Notes: generated by a model from the letters alone, not told the origin. A DNA stretch of 64,000 nt from Misgurnus anguillicaudatus (GCF_027580225.2 NC_073358.2:45401001-45465000), one strand, 5' to 3'. Positions 11,167-23,540 are shown, counted from the first letter of the stretch. Numbers and translations are program-made.

Positions 11167-13105
11167 CAGAGCCGGATTAACCCAAAGGCAAACTAGGCAC
11201 GTGCCTAGGGCCCGATTGGCGGGATGGGGCCCAGACAGAGGGGGAATTTTTTTTTTTACAAATGTCCCATCTACACTTTCGCAGCTGTCGGGCGGGATCC
11301 CCGTATGTCCAAAACCATTGTTTTTCAGGAATTTAAAAAAACGCCGGATTTTTTTTAAGTTAATAAACATTATTTCATTAAAGACGAGCTTTATGACTCG
11401 GGAGCAGAGAGATACGAACTTATGCTCTCATTGATAAAAATGGTACGGACACAGACGTCGCCGCTGCCAGCAGTGTTCAACAAATACTGCGGTCACATTG
11501 AGCCTTAAAGACGATGCTTCAAGAGTTAACCAAAGCTGACTGTAGTATACATCTTACTCGATTTTAAGGTTTACGATCTATAAGTGATGCAATACAAAAC
11601 ACGATGAGCGGACTATGCTGTCTAATAAGTGGAAATGAATCTGCTCGCAAACTTACCTTCGTGGCTCACGGGCTTCCTTCTGCACAGAAGCATTACAGCT
11701 ATCGAGTTTTAATAAATGTACTTAAACCTAACTATTTTCACTTGTTAGTGCCTAACAAACAGAAGTATTATATTAATAAAAACAGCCATTTTATCTCCAA
11801 TAAATAAAACATTTACTTGTGTTTAACATTCACAAAATAATTTAATGGTGGTATGCAAAACATTCAATTTAATTCAAAATTGAATTCAATAAAAACATTG
11901 CTACTTGTGTTTTACATGCACAAAATAATTTAATGGTGGTATCCAAAACATTCAATTTAATTCAAGTATTATATTAGATACATTTTAAAACTTCAATGCA
12001 TGTATGATAAGCCTAGTAATACGTAAATATTTAAAATACATCAATAACTGATATCATAGGTTAACAGAGATAAAATGATAGTTAAGTCTTTCTTTATTAA
12101 GCCCATTACTGAGTGTATTTGTGTTTGTGAGTTTGTGACTGTTGTTGTCTGAGGTGGTGACTCGGATGGGGACGCCAGTCATCAGAATGGTTGATTTTCA
12201 AGTTCATCGTTCCACTCTGTAACTGACAGAGTTCCTTTAAGGACACAGACATGGTAGCTGCAAAAAATAAATAAATAAAGGACAAACGATCATTTCCCTA
12301 CGTTATATAAGGCATGTTTACGTATAATAACGAGGCAAAAAAAAACAGTTCCATGCATAATAATTCATGACTGCAATGGCAGAAGCGGGGTCAAGATTTT
12401 TTTTCTTTAAGCCCCACAAAAATCACGTTAGATACCAAACATGATAACAAAACCAATGGATAGTGGCTAACTAAGTCAACTGCAAGCAATCTGTGTTTTA
12501 AATTCACTTCACAAACGTGAATAGCGTAACGTTAAAGAAAAATCTAGCAGCCTCAGAAACGATACATTAGACTTTAGCACTACCATTACTTTGAGATAAA
12601 ACTGTTATACATCATATAAAAACTGTTATTATATAATTCATATAACTGAAACATAAATAACCAGTGTTTTGAGGACATTTACCTCAGTGGACGTGTTGCT
12701 CGCCGAGGATTTCGTTGCGATTCTCAATCTTGAAGAGAAATATGAAGCTCTCCCGCGGATTACTGACACCTATTGGTTATTTACTGGTACTACTGCCTTA
12801 ACAATGACACTCCCAATGGATAAGGTAAGGATAATTTAATAGCATTTAATAGAGCCGTGTAATGACGTATAAATAATACATTTAGCAAAAAATTGTCTGA
12901 TAGACTGGTTAATATACAACACATGACTTAATTAGGTATACAAACAACCAATTTGTAACCAAAGACTAGGCTATGTAAAATGTGAATTCACTTTTATTAG
13001 TAACTTTGGTAAGTTTCAGATTTCAATTCATAAATAACCTCGATGGGGGGGGGGCCCAAAAAATGCAGCCTGCCTAGTGTAGTCCATTTATTTAATCCGG
13101 CTCTG
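11167..13105. mobile_element. hAT element, 1.94 kb, degenerate
   Basis: The ends CAGAGCCGGATTAA and TTAATCCGGCTCTG are perfect inverted repeats flanked by the 8-bp duplication GCTGTGTG (11159-11166 and 13106-13113). Sister copies of family B (GAGCCGTGTGGATTA near 28319) give the empty site. A run of G/C (GGGGGGGGGCCC near 13047) lies close to the right end. A tandem duplication is seen at 11822-11875 and 11908-11965. A short transposase relic is at 11604-11670. Confidence 0.92.
11604..11670 (+). pseudogene. hAT transposase C-terminal relic
   Basis: The frame reads MSGLCCLISGNESARKLTF, resembling the last segment of hAT transposases ('RLSGLCLLSIENESARKLDF'-type, from memory). It sits inside a delimited hAT element, which supports the call. 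Upstream codons are disrupted by stops; no full dimerisation domain remains. Confidence 0.5.
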
Positions 13106-13332
13106 GCTGTGTGGATTACTTTTGTGAAGGATAGATGCACATTCTTTGGGCTTGAAGGACCTGTACCCTATATTCATCCGTTATAAAGATTAAAAAGAGC
13201 TAGACATTTTCAAAAATATTTGATTATATGTTCGTATGAAAGAGGAAGGACATACAGTATGTATCTCGGATGGCTTGAGGGTGAGTAAATCGTGGGGTAA
13301 TTTTCCTTTTTGGCTAAACTATCGCCATAATA

Positions 13333-14706
13333 AATGTTGAAAAACTGTATTGTTCATTTTAGTAAATGCATTTATAATGTTTACTAATACAACGTTATTG
13401 TAAAGTATTATAGATTTTTCTTTCGCCATCCACAGAGAAAAAGCAGCATACAAGTTTCAAAAGTCATGAAGGTAAAATAACGACACAGTTGTCATTTTTG
13501 GATGAGTTATTTTATTAATACAGGCCAAGCACAAGCCTTAGGAATCACCGCTGTCTATCAAGGACGAGTAGACATTTATTTCAAATGTCCCCAAGTCGCT
13601 TCTGTTCATTAGATATTTCACTCACAGCCATCTCATTCGCCAACAGAAGAATTTCACTCGTGTCTGATTATTGCTTCCTCCATCTGAAAAACAGGAAGTG
13701 ATTGAGCGAGATCAAGAATTAAAAAGAAGTCAACAAAACAAAGCCGGATTGAAGATTAAAGTGAAGATGAAAAAGCATCAGTTTTTGTTCTGTATAAATA
13801 TTGGTTAATTAGTTTGATGTTTACTCTTGAAAGAACACAAATGAAGATGAAAGGAAGCTGAATTTCCCTCTGGTCATGAGAATGACGTGGATTTATCTCA
13901 GGAGAGGCGCGACAGAGATGCCGTACTTGTATTAATTTCTCACTTCTAGAATGAGTATTATTGATTCAGTACTCACAGAATTCTCTCCCAGGATGCTTTG
14001 CAAATGATCATATAAATCATATAAAATGTAATTAGATGTGCGCCATCTGCTTAATAATTCTTCATGAGAGAAATATGAGGGTTTATACCAAAAAATTAAG
14101 CAACAGTTGTGTTAAGTCTTAATGAAGATGTTTGGTCAGAAAATACAGCACTTTGACAAGGAAAATAAGGTTTAATTGCACAATAACATATACTTTTTTT
14201 TGCATATGCTTTTATCCAAAACAACTTACAATGCATTCCAGGTAGCTACTGTAAATGTATGCATGTACCCTGAGAATCAAACTCACAACCTTTGTGCTGC
14301 TAATGCTATGCTTTATTAATTGAGCTACCTATAAATACCACATTGTGTATTTTTAGGATAACTCGTGATAATTTGTTGTTCTTGCAGGCCTGTAAGCAGT
14401 TTTATATAATCATGTTTGTATTATTTAATTATATGTCATATTATTCACAGCTCTGACTAACATTCCCGTAAGGACGGAGGATTACATCATCGCCCCTGAC
14501 CTTACAGTACAATAACAGTGCTCATTAAGAATGATTGTGTCACTCTTATTGCCCTGAGATGGACAGAGGCGTATTCAATATTGTTATCAATTTAACAAAC
14601 TATAGTTGGTTGCTGCTGGTAAAACAGACAGCATATTCATTAAGCAGTTTGGATGATGCAAAAGAGTAATATTTAATATTTGACTGAAGTTATCCTATAC
14701 AACATA
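13333..14706. other. No gene recognised
   Basis: Apart from one SINE (14199-14328) I see no repeat or coding signal. The block 13840-14060 is balanced in composition and could be non-repetitive. Confidence 0.35.
14199..14328 (-). repeat. tRNA-derived SINE
   Basis: The tail end GCTTTTATCCAAAACAACTT, a middle ACAATGCATTC, and the tRNA-like head in complement (GAGAATCAAACTCACAACC for the B box, ATTGAGCTAC for the A box) match the arrangement of the better-preserved copy at 57130-57275. Confidence 0.75.
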
Positions 14707-15203
14707 CACTATATTGCCAAAAGTTTTGGGACACCTGCCTTTATATGCACATGAACCTGAATGGCATTTCAGGTTTAAGATGGAGCTTCAACCTTTCTTG
14801 GAAGACTTTCTACAAGGTTTAGGAGTGTGTTTATGGTAATTTTGACCATTCTTCTAAAAGCACATTTGTAAGGTTGCCGATTTTGAACAGGAAGGCCTCG
14901 TCGTAGTCTCCGCTTTAATTCATCCCAAAGATGTTCTATTGGGTTGAGGTCAGGCCAGTCAAGTTCCTCCCCACCAAACTTTCTCATCCATGTCTTTATG
15001 GACCTTGCTTTGTGCATTGGTGCACAGTCATGTTGGACAGGAAGGGGCCATCCCCAAACTGTTCCCACAAAGTTGGGAGCATGAAATTGTCCAAAATGTC
15101 TTGGTATGATGAAGCATTAAGAGTTCCTGAGGCCATGGAAGTGATTGGAATACCTGAATTCAATGATTTGGAAGGGTGTCCCAAAACGTTTGGCAATATA
15201 GTG
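14707..15203 (-). mobile_element. Tc1/mariner element, internally deleted
   Basis: Ends CACTATATTGCCAAAAG and CGTTTGGCAATATAGTG are inverted repeats flanked by TA (14705-14706 and 15204-15205). Length is 497 bp against roughly 1.2-1.6 kb for complete relatives. Only the 3' part of the transposase gene remains. Confidence 0.93.
14775..15196 (-). pseudogene. Tc1 transposase C-terminal half, frameshifted
   Basis: One minus-strand frame gives GTLNASSYQDILDNFMLPTL; a second gives VQHDCAPMHKARSIKTWM and later DLNPIEHLWDELKRRL. Together these are the second catalytic Asp region and the third acidic residue (NPIEH) of the DD34E catalytic domain. The shift between frames near 15030 and loss of the DNA-binding half make it inactive. 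Confidence 0.92.
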
Positions 15204-15279
15204 TATCAAGGTGTCATAGTTGCACTCTTGTGAGAAGACTGTTACAGATGACAGATAGCAAAGTTATCACCCTATATGC

Positions 15280-15783
15280 CAGTGCTTCTCAATTATTTTC
15301 TGTCACGCCCCCCCCTAGGAAGAGGTAAACATTTCGCGCCCCCCCAACTCTCCGCCGCGACTGTAAATAGTATAATTTGTCTATAAAATTACACATCTGC
15401 AAAAAATTGTATCCTTATTAACATTGAGAAAACACAAAAAGAAAACACAAAAATAAAAAAAAATAAATATCGATCAACTTACAACAAAGAATAACTTTAT
15501 TAACATTGTTTTTTAGTCTGTAACAGAAAAGACTTAAAATGCATCAATTTGCCTGAAATAAAAAAAAATCAATACTTATTTAAAGTATAATATTTTTTGA
15601 CCATTTGATACTGAAAAATTAAATATAATCAATAAATAATAATAAAAAACACAAGCGGCTTATCAGCGTGATTGGGGTGTAATGTCTTTAAAAATCACTT
15701 CCTGAAAAAGTATTTTCCCTGGGGTCTCGCCCCCCCCCCCCCTGGTGTCGCTTCAAGCCCCCCCCACTATTTGAGAACCACTG
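15280..15783. mobile_element. hAT MITE with C-rich ends
   Basis: Left end CAGTGCTTCTCAA and right end TTGAGAACCACTG are inverted; the duplication CTATATGC lies at 15272-15279 and 15784-15791. Runs of C (up to 14) follow each end. The interior is A/T-rich and non-coding. The ends resemble those of the element at 59985-60259. Confidence 0.92.
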
Positions 15784-15791
15784 CTATATGC

Positions 15792-16281
15792 TAAGATGAC
15801 AATTCCATAATGTACTGCAATAATCTCCACGTGAAAGGTTTTGGTGATTTCATTTTATTTCATTCAAAATAATACATCAAGCCAAATAATAAAACACAAT
15901 AAATGCTAAATGTAATAATAATAAATTTAATAATAAATGAACCCAAATCCAAAAATAATAAGAAAAAATCAAGCCAAATAATAAACCAAAATAAATAATA
16001 ATGAATTAATACTAATCCAAGAATAATATTTATAAATTAAGCCAAATAATGAACCAAGTTAATCATAATAAATCAGGCCAAATCCAAAAATAATAATTAT
16101 AATAATAAATCAAACCAAATAATGAAACCAAAATAAATTATAAATTAAAATAAATTAATAATAATAATAAATCAAGCCAAATCCAGGAATATTAAAAAGA
16201 AATTCAAGCAAAATAATACATCAAAATAAATATTACATAATAATAATGAATCAATCCAAATTCAAGAATAATATAAATAAA
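15792..16281. repeat. AT-rich degenerate minisatellite, left arm of an inverted pair
   Basis: Units built on CAAGCCAAATAATAAA and CCAAAATAAAT repeat irregularly. The block from GACAATTCCATAATG (15798) is an inverted match of 18825-19210, so the two arms face each other across about 2.6 kb. Confidence 0.85.
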
Positions 16282-16285
16282 TTAA

Positions 16286-17188
16286 AGGATTAGTCCATTT
16301 ACTCACCACCATGTCTTTCAAAATGTTGATGTCTTTCTTTGTTCAGTCGTGAAGAAATCATGTTTTTTTTTTAGAAAAACATTCCAGGATTTTTCTAATT
16401 TTAATTGACTTTAATGGACCCCAACACATAACAGTTTTGATGCGGTTTGGAATTGCCGTTTGAAAGGACTCGAAACGATCCCAAACGAGGCATAAGGGTC
16501 TTGTCTAGCAAAACTATTGTCATTTTTGGCAAGAAAAATAAAATATTCACTTTTAAACCAGAACTTCTCTTCTTCCTCCGGCTGTGTGACCCGCCAGCGC
16601 GACCTCACGTAATTGTGTAATGATGTGGAAAGATCACGTGTTACATATATGAAACGCACATTTGGGGACCATTTTAAACAATAAACTGAAACAAAGACAT
16701 TAATTTGTATCATTCCACATACAACAACGCTGGAACGGTCCTCTTTCTCCACACTTGTAAACACTGGGGTGTAGTTTCACATACGACATCCGTGACCTCT
16801 TAACGTGATGGCGTATTACGTGAGGTTGCGCTGGCGAGTCTTTTTTTTCCACGCTGGTGAGTCACGCGACCGGAGGAAGACGAGAAGTAGTGGTTTAAAA
16901 GTGCATATTGTTTATTTTTCTTGCCAAAAATGAAAATCGTTTCGCTAGATAAGACCCTTATGCCTTGTTTGGGATCTTTAGAGTCCTTTGAAAATGCAAT
17001 TTTTTAAACTGCATTAAAACTATTAAGTGTTGGGTTTATTAAAGTTCATTAAAATATCAAAAATCCTAGAATGTTTTCCTCAAAAAACATAATTTTTTCT
17101 TGACTGAACAAAGAAAGACATCAACATTTTGGATGACATGGTGGTGAGTAAATTATCTGGATTTTTTTAAAGAAAATGGACCAATCCT
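16286..17188. mobile_element. TTAA-flanked palindromic element, family C copy 1
   Basis: TTAA at 16282-16285 and 17189-17192 bounds ends AGGATTAGTCCATTT and AAATGGACCAATCCT. The element is a large palindrome with arms of about 400 bp, including GGCATAAGGGTCTTG and its inverse. A second full copy is at 38468-39332 and a partial one at 18500-19285. Open frames at 16411-16764 are produced by the arms; no transposase. Confidence 0.88.
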
Positions 17189-17192
17189 TTAA

Positions 17193-17904
17193 GCAAAATA
17201 ATATCTTAATTTAATTTAATGTTGACAATTTTCATATTATAATGTGTTTTTATGCTTATTACTTTTAGTATCGCCCTGTTAGACATTGCAAACACTATTT
17301 GAATCCTTTATGAGTGAAGTCTCCCTGCACTTTACATCAAACAATGTTTTTGTGGTGTATATATGAAGAAGCAGTAAACGTGTTTCAGATCAATCACTTA
17401 TCATTCCTATGCAGGCAGTAGACAGCAAGACAGCTCACTAGATAGTAAAACAGAGCTGTTGACACCCTAAGACTGATGCTAGTATCATTAAACAACATAG
17501 TCTTGTAATAATCAGTGTTTTTGTCTTCTTGCTGAGCTCTCAAAATCCAATGTAACCCTCCAGTGAGTGTGACATACAAATGCCTTGATTGTCAGGGCTG
17601 TCATTACACACACACATGCATGCACACACATGCACACACACACACACACACGCACACACGCACTCCCGTCTTATGATTTGATTGCAAAATTATGCAGATT
17701 AATCCCAACCCCCTATTAGTGTTCACATCAAATTACAGGCTTAAAGCTCCAGGCACAACAATTCATTTCACATGAGTTAGATCCATTCAAATGGAACCCA
17801 ATAAGTGATTTAACATTCAACAACCAGATTTCAACATGCTGATTTCATTTCACTGGAAGAGGATTTCCACTACCCCATTAAAAGAATATGCCACTTTCAT
17901 TAAA
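17193..17904. other. No gene recognised; contains a CA microsatellite
   Basis: A (CA)n tract with CATG interruptions lies at 17605-17661. Otherwise I see nothing. Confidence 0.4.
17605..17661. repeat. (CA)n microsatellite
   Basis: An imperfect CA run with ATGCATG and CG interruptions. Confidence 0.95.
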
Positions 17905-18470
17905 AAATCGGTTAATTTTGTAACAATACATTGATATGGATCGATACATCCATTTTATTTCTAATGATACGATGCATCGATGCCACACGTAAAAAATTGA
18001 TTTGAGGTACCTTTATTTTGACACTCTCTATGTCCTAATTCCTTGACATACCGCCCATCTACGCATTTCCACCAAAGTGCACATTTTTGTTTTTTTTCAT
18101 CTGCTAGCGTCGTATCAGCAAGTGAATGTGATGCAACAACAAAGCGTTTGTAGCAGCGAAAGAGACAGAAGACGAACGTGTGTTTAGCACTGCAGGTGAT
18201 ATTGTCCATGCAAAACGCAGTGTCCTATCTCATGACATGTTGATCTCTCAAAAGAGACCACTGCAGCACTTGTTTGACTGTTAGATCTGATATTATGTGA
18301 CAGATTAAATGCTCTCAAGTTTAACAGCTTTGTTTTTTTCTATTAATTTATTTTTCAATTTAATTTATTTTTTTCTAAAACTCACTATGTCACTATTGCA
18401 CATTTTGGCACAAAATACTGATAGACTTTGACTGTTGCCATCATAAGATTGATTTTAGGTGACATTTAAC
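17905..18470 (+). mobile_element. hAT relic
   Basis: A block with ATACGATGCATCGATGCCAC near its left side and a transposase C-terminal fragment (18147-18284) points to a decayed hAT element. Ends and target duplication are not found; the limits are approximate. Confidence 0.5.
18147..18284 (+). pseudogene. hAT transposase dimerisation-domain fragment
   Basis: The plus-strand frame reads FVAAKETEDERVFSTAGDIV and then HAKRSVLSHDML before the stop TAG at 18282-18284. ERVFSTAGDIV is the hallmark core of the hAT C-terminal dimerisation domain. No more than 45 residues remain in frame. The opposite-strand open frame at 17961-18209 is its shadow. Confidence 0.75.
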
Positions 18471-18499
18471 CCCTCATTATTTATTTTTCTCTATTTAAA

Positions 18500-19285
18500 A
18501 AAGTGTATTTTTGTTTAAAAAATTTGTGCGTTTCACATATGTTACGCGTGACCTTTTGACGTGATTATGTAATACGACTAGTGCAAGAAGAAAGTTAGTA
18601 CGTAGAAGAAAAGTACGTATTTTTTCTTTCTTTTTTTGTCGAAAATGATGATTGTTTCACTAGATAAGACCTTTATGTCTAAGTTGGAATCGTTTCGAGC
18701 CCTTTTAAACTGTGATTTTAAACTGTATTGAAACTGTAAAACACTAATGTCCACTAAAGTCTATTATATGGAGTAAAAATTCTGGAATGTTTGTCTAAAA
18801 AAAAATTTATTAACTTTTTTGCTTGAATTTCTTATTATTATTTTTGGATTTAGGTTGATTTATTATTATTAATTTATTTTAACTTAGCATTTATTTTGGT
18901 TTTATTATTTGGCTTGATTTATTATTATAATTATTATTGATTTAATATAATTATTTTGGTTCATTGTTAGGCTTAATTCATTAATATTATTCTTGGATTG
19001 ATTCATTATTATTTATTTTCGTTTATTATTTGCCTTGATTTCTTATTATTATTTTTGGATTTGGGTTTATTTATTATTATTAATTTATGTTAATTTAGCA
19101 TTTATTTTGGTTTATTATATGGCTTGATGTATTATTTTCAATGAAATCACCAAATCATTTTCAATGGAGATAATTGCAGTACATTATGGAATTGTCACCT
19201 TAATAAAGGATATACGAAAAAAGACATAAACATCTTGGATAACATGGGGTTGAGTATATTATCAGATTTTTTAAAAAAAAGTGGA
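18500..19285. repeat. TTAA family C, partial copy 3, interrupted
   Basis: Bases 18520-18815 match the right arm of family C (CACTAGATAAGACC, CTGGAATGTTTGTC). After about 400 bp of AT-rich sequence the outer end resumes at 19216 (AAGACATAAACATCTTGGAT). The left arm is missing. Confidence 0.7.
18825..19210. repeat. AT-rich minisatellite, right arm of the inverted pair
   Basis: Inverted match to 15792-16220, from GCTTGAATTTCTTATT to CATTATGGAATTGTCACC. It sits within the right arm of family C copy 3. Confidence 0.85.
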
Positions 19286-19293
19286 GTGTTAAA

Positions 19294-19750
19294 CAGTGGC
19301 AGCCAGTGACTTCTTTATTCGAGGGCGCACGATGCGAAGTTCGTCACAACATGTATAGCGCGTCATGTGTGTGGTTCGTAATTTTAAAATATGTGCGCGT
19401 CTAGTGATCCTATGTACATTACATGTCTTGTCAAAGTAAGTGCCTGCTGCAGACGCGTCTAAAGGGTTTCTGATAAAAGAAACACTTGCGTTTGCCAGAT
19501 ACTCGCATAATCTCATGCGCAATCAGAGTTTACTATTAAGGGAGTGTCTTGCGTGTATTTTGTGAACGTGAGCGTCTCTTTTATCATAAACAGTTTTGAC
19601 GTGTGTGCAGCAGGCACTTATTTTCACAAAACGCGTGATGCAGGATCACTCGACGCGCAGAACACATATTTTGAAAACACAAGCAACACACATGACACTC
19701 CGAACACTTGAATTTGCGCCCCTCAGATGAGCAGTCACGAGCCACCACTG
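19294..19750. mobile_element. hAT MITE
   Basis: The left end CAGTGGCAGCCAGTGAC and right end GTCACGAGCCACCACTG are inverted repeats of hAT type. The flanks GTGTTAAA and GTGATCTA only partly agree, so the target duplication is eroded. It is inserted right at the outer end of the family C copy. The interior is CpG-rich with inverted segments (GCGTCTAGTGATCC / GGATCACTCGACGCG). Confidence 0.75.
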
Positions 19751-21828
19751 GTGATCTATGAACTTGTGCGTCACTTCAATCAATGACAAAAAATCTTTTT
19801 TTTTTTTTCAAAAATATTTAAAACAAAATTCGAACAATTACAATGATGCTGCATGATTACTAATTGAGTTAGAAAACAATAATTTCTTTGTCTGTATGTA
19901 AACTGTTTCTGTGTCAACGTCGTCATGTTCATAATTTTGGTTCGGTTAAAATGAGCACGATTGGTTGTGAATGTTTTGTACTTCTAACAGTCTGGACTTA
20001 TTCTTTACTGTAGAAGAGAAGCTGTTCACCATCAAGGATCTATCAGATTGCACCATGTAAAGATTTATGACCTAAAACTTTAAAATCATTTACGCACCCG
20101 AGCTCCTGAGTTCGAGATTGATTCAGCGCAACGGGTTTCAGCTCAGGACAATAAAAGCTGTTATTTCACGGCTTATTATGACTCTGTCCTTCACCCTCCG
20201 ACACCTTAATTCTGCTTTGCATGTAAGAAAAAAGCAACAGCTTTTCACATTACTCACATGTGAACAACTATCAGCAGTCAGGTATGAGAAGTTCTTTTAT
20301 TACTCACACAGAAAGCCATTACCAGCTCGCGACAGAGCCGTTCAAAGTCACGAGCACGCACCTTGAAGGACAGATTCCACACCTGAAAGAAGTAGCCTTC
20401 TCTGATGTTCACCATTAAGTGTGTGATAAATGAATTCCTGCTCCAAAGCCATTCTACCTTGAAAAGCCGGACCTAAATCAATAAGACATTACGCTTATTT
20501 GCATCACAACTAAAACTTCCAGGAGAAAAGACGTCTGGTGTTAATTTTCATCTTAGGTGAGTGGCACGACCAGACACTTCATGGTCACATATGGATAAAT
20601 CGGAAATGAAGCACCGCTTAATCTTACAAGGGCTTACAAAGTCAAGCCATCAGTCTTTGTATTTGAAGTACCTTGGCATTTTTCAGGTGTAAAGGAATTT
20701 TGCACTTTCTGTCAGAAAAAAAATGGTCAAGCTGCCACTAGGGGAGTACCCTTTTAAAAAGCACACCTTTGTATTTAAAGAGTGCATATTGGTACCTCAG
20801 AGGTACATATTTATACCAAAATGTATACATGTCTACATACCTATATGGTACATATTAGGACATTTTTAATGGTCGTTCATTTGATTTAATTGCATTCATT
20901 AATATTGTACAAGTTTGGATTTGGAAAACGTATTAGTAAATGCTAAAATTAACATGAACTACTAATTAAAAATGTATCAGAGAAATGTAAAATAGTTTCA
21001 AGGGTATTTCGAGCACAAACATACAGTACGGTGTTCAAGAAGTAGTCAGTCTTGTTAATACAAAAGGACACATAGACATCAAAATGTAATCTCCCACACA
21101 GTTTAGAGCAAAACAGACATAGTCATACACAAAGCCTGAGGGTTTCTTGAGAAATTGAAAAATTCATTTCCGTCCAGATCGAGGGCAACAGTGCAGTCAA
21201 AGATGTAAAAGAAAAAGTACAGAAAGGTGTTTTTCCATCGTCTGAGAGCTTGAAAACTGCTTGCCGTGAGTTTGTTTTTTGCATGAACAAACATACAGTA
21301 CTTAACTTTAATGTATTTGCAGCAAAAAATGAACTTGAAAGAAGATAGTTATGAATGTTGGACTTACATTGAAGGAAATAGTGGAATATCACAGAGATGT
21401 CAGGGGGAAGGCCTTTACAGTATATTCCCATATGGCAAAAAAATATATTTTCAAAGATAATTTTAAATATATTGCAAAATAAACAAAAAATGGTCAGAAA
21501 TACTGCGAGGAAAAGTAAGTTTTTTTGAAACATCAGCATTTCTATCAGCAAGGGGATTTCTAAGTGGGTTATTGACACAAAATTTCCACCAGATGTAGCC
21601 ATCGAGCCGAATATTTAATTCATACAAAGAAATCAGAACATTTAAGTATACAAGTTGAGTCATAATAAATAAAGTGCCCTTTAATATATAAAGGTTAAAA
21701 CTGAGTATATTTTTAAATTTAAAAATATATTTACCTAAGCTTTACTTTCTACAAAATGTATTTAGCATATATTTAAAACATATCTTTGACCAGATAAATG
21801 CCAGATAAATGCCATATGGGTTGTGCTA
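19751..21828. other. No gene recognised
   Basis: Bases 20745-20880 carry GTACC-rich repeat motifs (GGTACCTCAGAGGTACATAT). Elsewhere open frames at 20118-20366 and 21123-21602 show no recognisable domain and no supporting splice sites. Otherwise I see nothing. Confidence 0.35.
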
Positions 21829-22342
21829 CACTGCAAAAAATTATTTTCAAGAAAAAAATCTTAGTAATCTTTCAGTAAAAATATCTAAAAATTCTTAAAT
21901 ACCCCATTGGCATATTGTTTTGCTTGTTTTGTGCACAAAATCACTTAAATTTGATATTTTTGGTCTAAAAACTAGACTTATTTTCTTGGGTCGTTTTGCT
22001 CAACAAGAAAAAGCATCTTAATTTAAAGGCGGAGTGCACAATGTTTGAAAAACGCTTTGGAAAAGGGAGTCAGGCCGATTACCAAACCACACTTGTAGCC
22101 AATCAGCAGTAAGGGGCGTGTCTACTAACTGACATCGTTCGGGGTTGTGTATGTCTGGGGCGGGTCTATCAAAAGAAGGTCAAGATTCTATTAGGGTAGG
22201 GGCGTGTATGTTTAGGTGATTTGAAATATCAACATTGGCTTTCAAACACTGTGCACTCCGCCTTTAAGAATTTTAGATATTTTTACTAAAAACAAAACAG
22301 AAATACTAAGAATTTTTTTCTTGAAAATCATTTTTTGCAGTG
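21829..22342. mobile_element. Palindromic MITE family D, copy 1 (TA-flanked)
   Basis: The ends CACTGCAAAAAATTATTTTC and GAAAATCATTTTTTGCAGTG are inverted, with TA on both sides, as for mariner-type elements. The arms carry AAATATCTAAAAATTCTTAA and its inverse. A TTAA element is inserted at 22027-22263. Sister copies are at 24306-24757, 37778-38254 and 34264-35880. Confidence 0.82.
22027..22263. mobile_element. TTAA MITE nested in a palindromic MITE
   Basis: The ends AGGCGGAGTGCACAATG and CACTGTGCACTCCGCCT are inverted and bounded by TTAA (22023-22026 and 22264-22267). The sister copy near 38172 keeps AATTTAAGATTT, the empty site. The interior has GGGGCGTGT motifs in both orientations and no coding. 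Confidence 0.92.
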
Positions 22343-23163
22343 TAGCAACCACACTTAGTAGTGACTATCCAGAATACGCAAGAAACCCTCAAGCAATCTC
22401 ATACACTCAAGCTACCACACGTGTGTCATGACCAAATTTGTAAGTTTCTGTATGATTTGCTTTCACCCTTGTGATGTTTAGGGGTGCGGTTAGGACGTTT
22501 AGGGGCGGGATATCATATGAAGAGTTCAGATGCAAAAACGGACACTTTCGTCAAAAACCTTCGTCTCGACACATACTATACATTCATCAAATACATCCAA
22601 TCCACTTAAAAAGTACCTAAACCAACTTTTTCAAGTTAATGATCTGTAAGAATGATGCTTTATTAGTGCTGTTCATTGATTTTAGTAAGTTTTTTGACAT
22701 TTGGATATAAAGTGTTTCAATAATACAATGTAAAAACGTCTTAGTGCTGCCCTCTTCAGGTGGAACGGTGGCTACTGCAGTTGAATTTTCCTATTGGATG
22801 TTGGGTCCAAAAAATAACTTGTGACGTAAGCAGGTCAGCTCACCACGCTCTTGTTACGATCTCACCACACACCGTTGGGATCTGCCCACTTTTCTTGCAT
22901 TTTTCAAATATTGCCAGTGGGTGGAGTCAGGATCTGATCAGGGGTTTAGTTACGCTTTAATTCCACCCTGAGGCCATTCCAAAATATTGATTTTTAGCGA
23001 GAATCCATTAAGAGTCTTATAAAATGATTGCTAATTAACAAGAAATCATACCAGATGCACTTTGCACGTTTTGCATCTGAACTCTTCCTATTGAATTTAC
23101 TTTGTACAAACTGATGTAAATTAGCCAACATCTAAAACATGTACTTTTTAGCATTATCCACAT
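22343..23163. other. No gene recognised
   Basis: Short open frames at 22760-22960 have no recognisable domain. Nothing else is supported. Confidence 0.35.
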
Positions 23164-23167
23164 TTAA

Positions 23168-23540
23168 AGGTACATTGTGTAGTTTTTTTAAGGATCTCCT
23201 GACAGAAATGCAATATAATATACATAACTATTATGAGTGGTGTATAAAAACCTTACGTAATGAACGGTATTGCTTTTATTGCCTTAGAATAAGCCATTTT
23301 TATCTACATACATCTCCTTACATGGAAGTCGGCGTCATGTTTCTACAGCCCTAAACGGACAAACTGTTACAAATTGTCTGTAGGACAAACTAAAAAGCAT
23401 GTTTCATCCCTGCGTTGTCTTAGACGACAACATGTTTGTCCTGTGGTGGCTACCATATGCGTTTTGAAATTAAGGGGTGACCTGTTGGTTGCAATTTGCA
23501 ATCTCACCACTAGATGCTACTTATATTTACGCACACCACC
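23168..23540 (-). mobile_element. TTAA MITE family E, copy 1
   Basis: TTAA at 23164-23167 and 23541-23544. The ends AGGTACATTGTGTAG and CGCACACCACC are inverted. The inner sequence (CACCACTAGATGC, GTAGGACAAACTAA, CATGGAAGTCGGCGTC) is the inverse of 28526-28905 and of the interrupted copy at 61095-62204. Confidence 0.85.

Larger units (their letters stand above)
11058..13332 (+). repeat. Dispersed repeat family B (GAGGGTGAGTAAAT end), split by a hAT element
   Basis: Bases 11058-11158 and 13106-13332 form one copy: a block with CTTACAAAATCAC, then GAGCTGTGTGGATTAC, then GGATGGCTTGAGGGTGAGTA. Sister copies are at 28190-28521 and 35885-36200, with an antisense part at 34090-34263. The hAT element 11167-13105 interrupts it. 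Confidence 0.8.

Noticed and set aside
16411..16764. 117-residue open frame, similar to one at 38844-39098
   Set aside because: Both come from the same arm of palindromic family C; similarity reflects the repeat, not a gene family.
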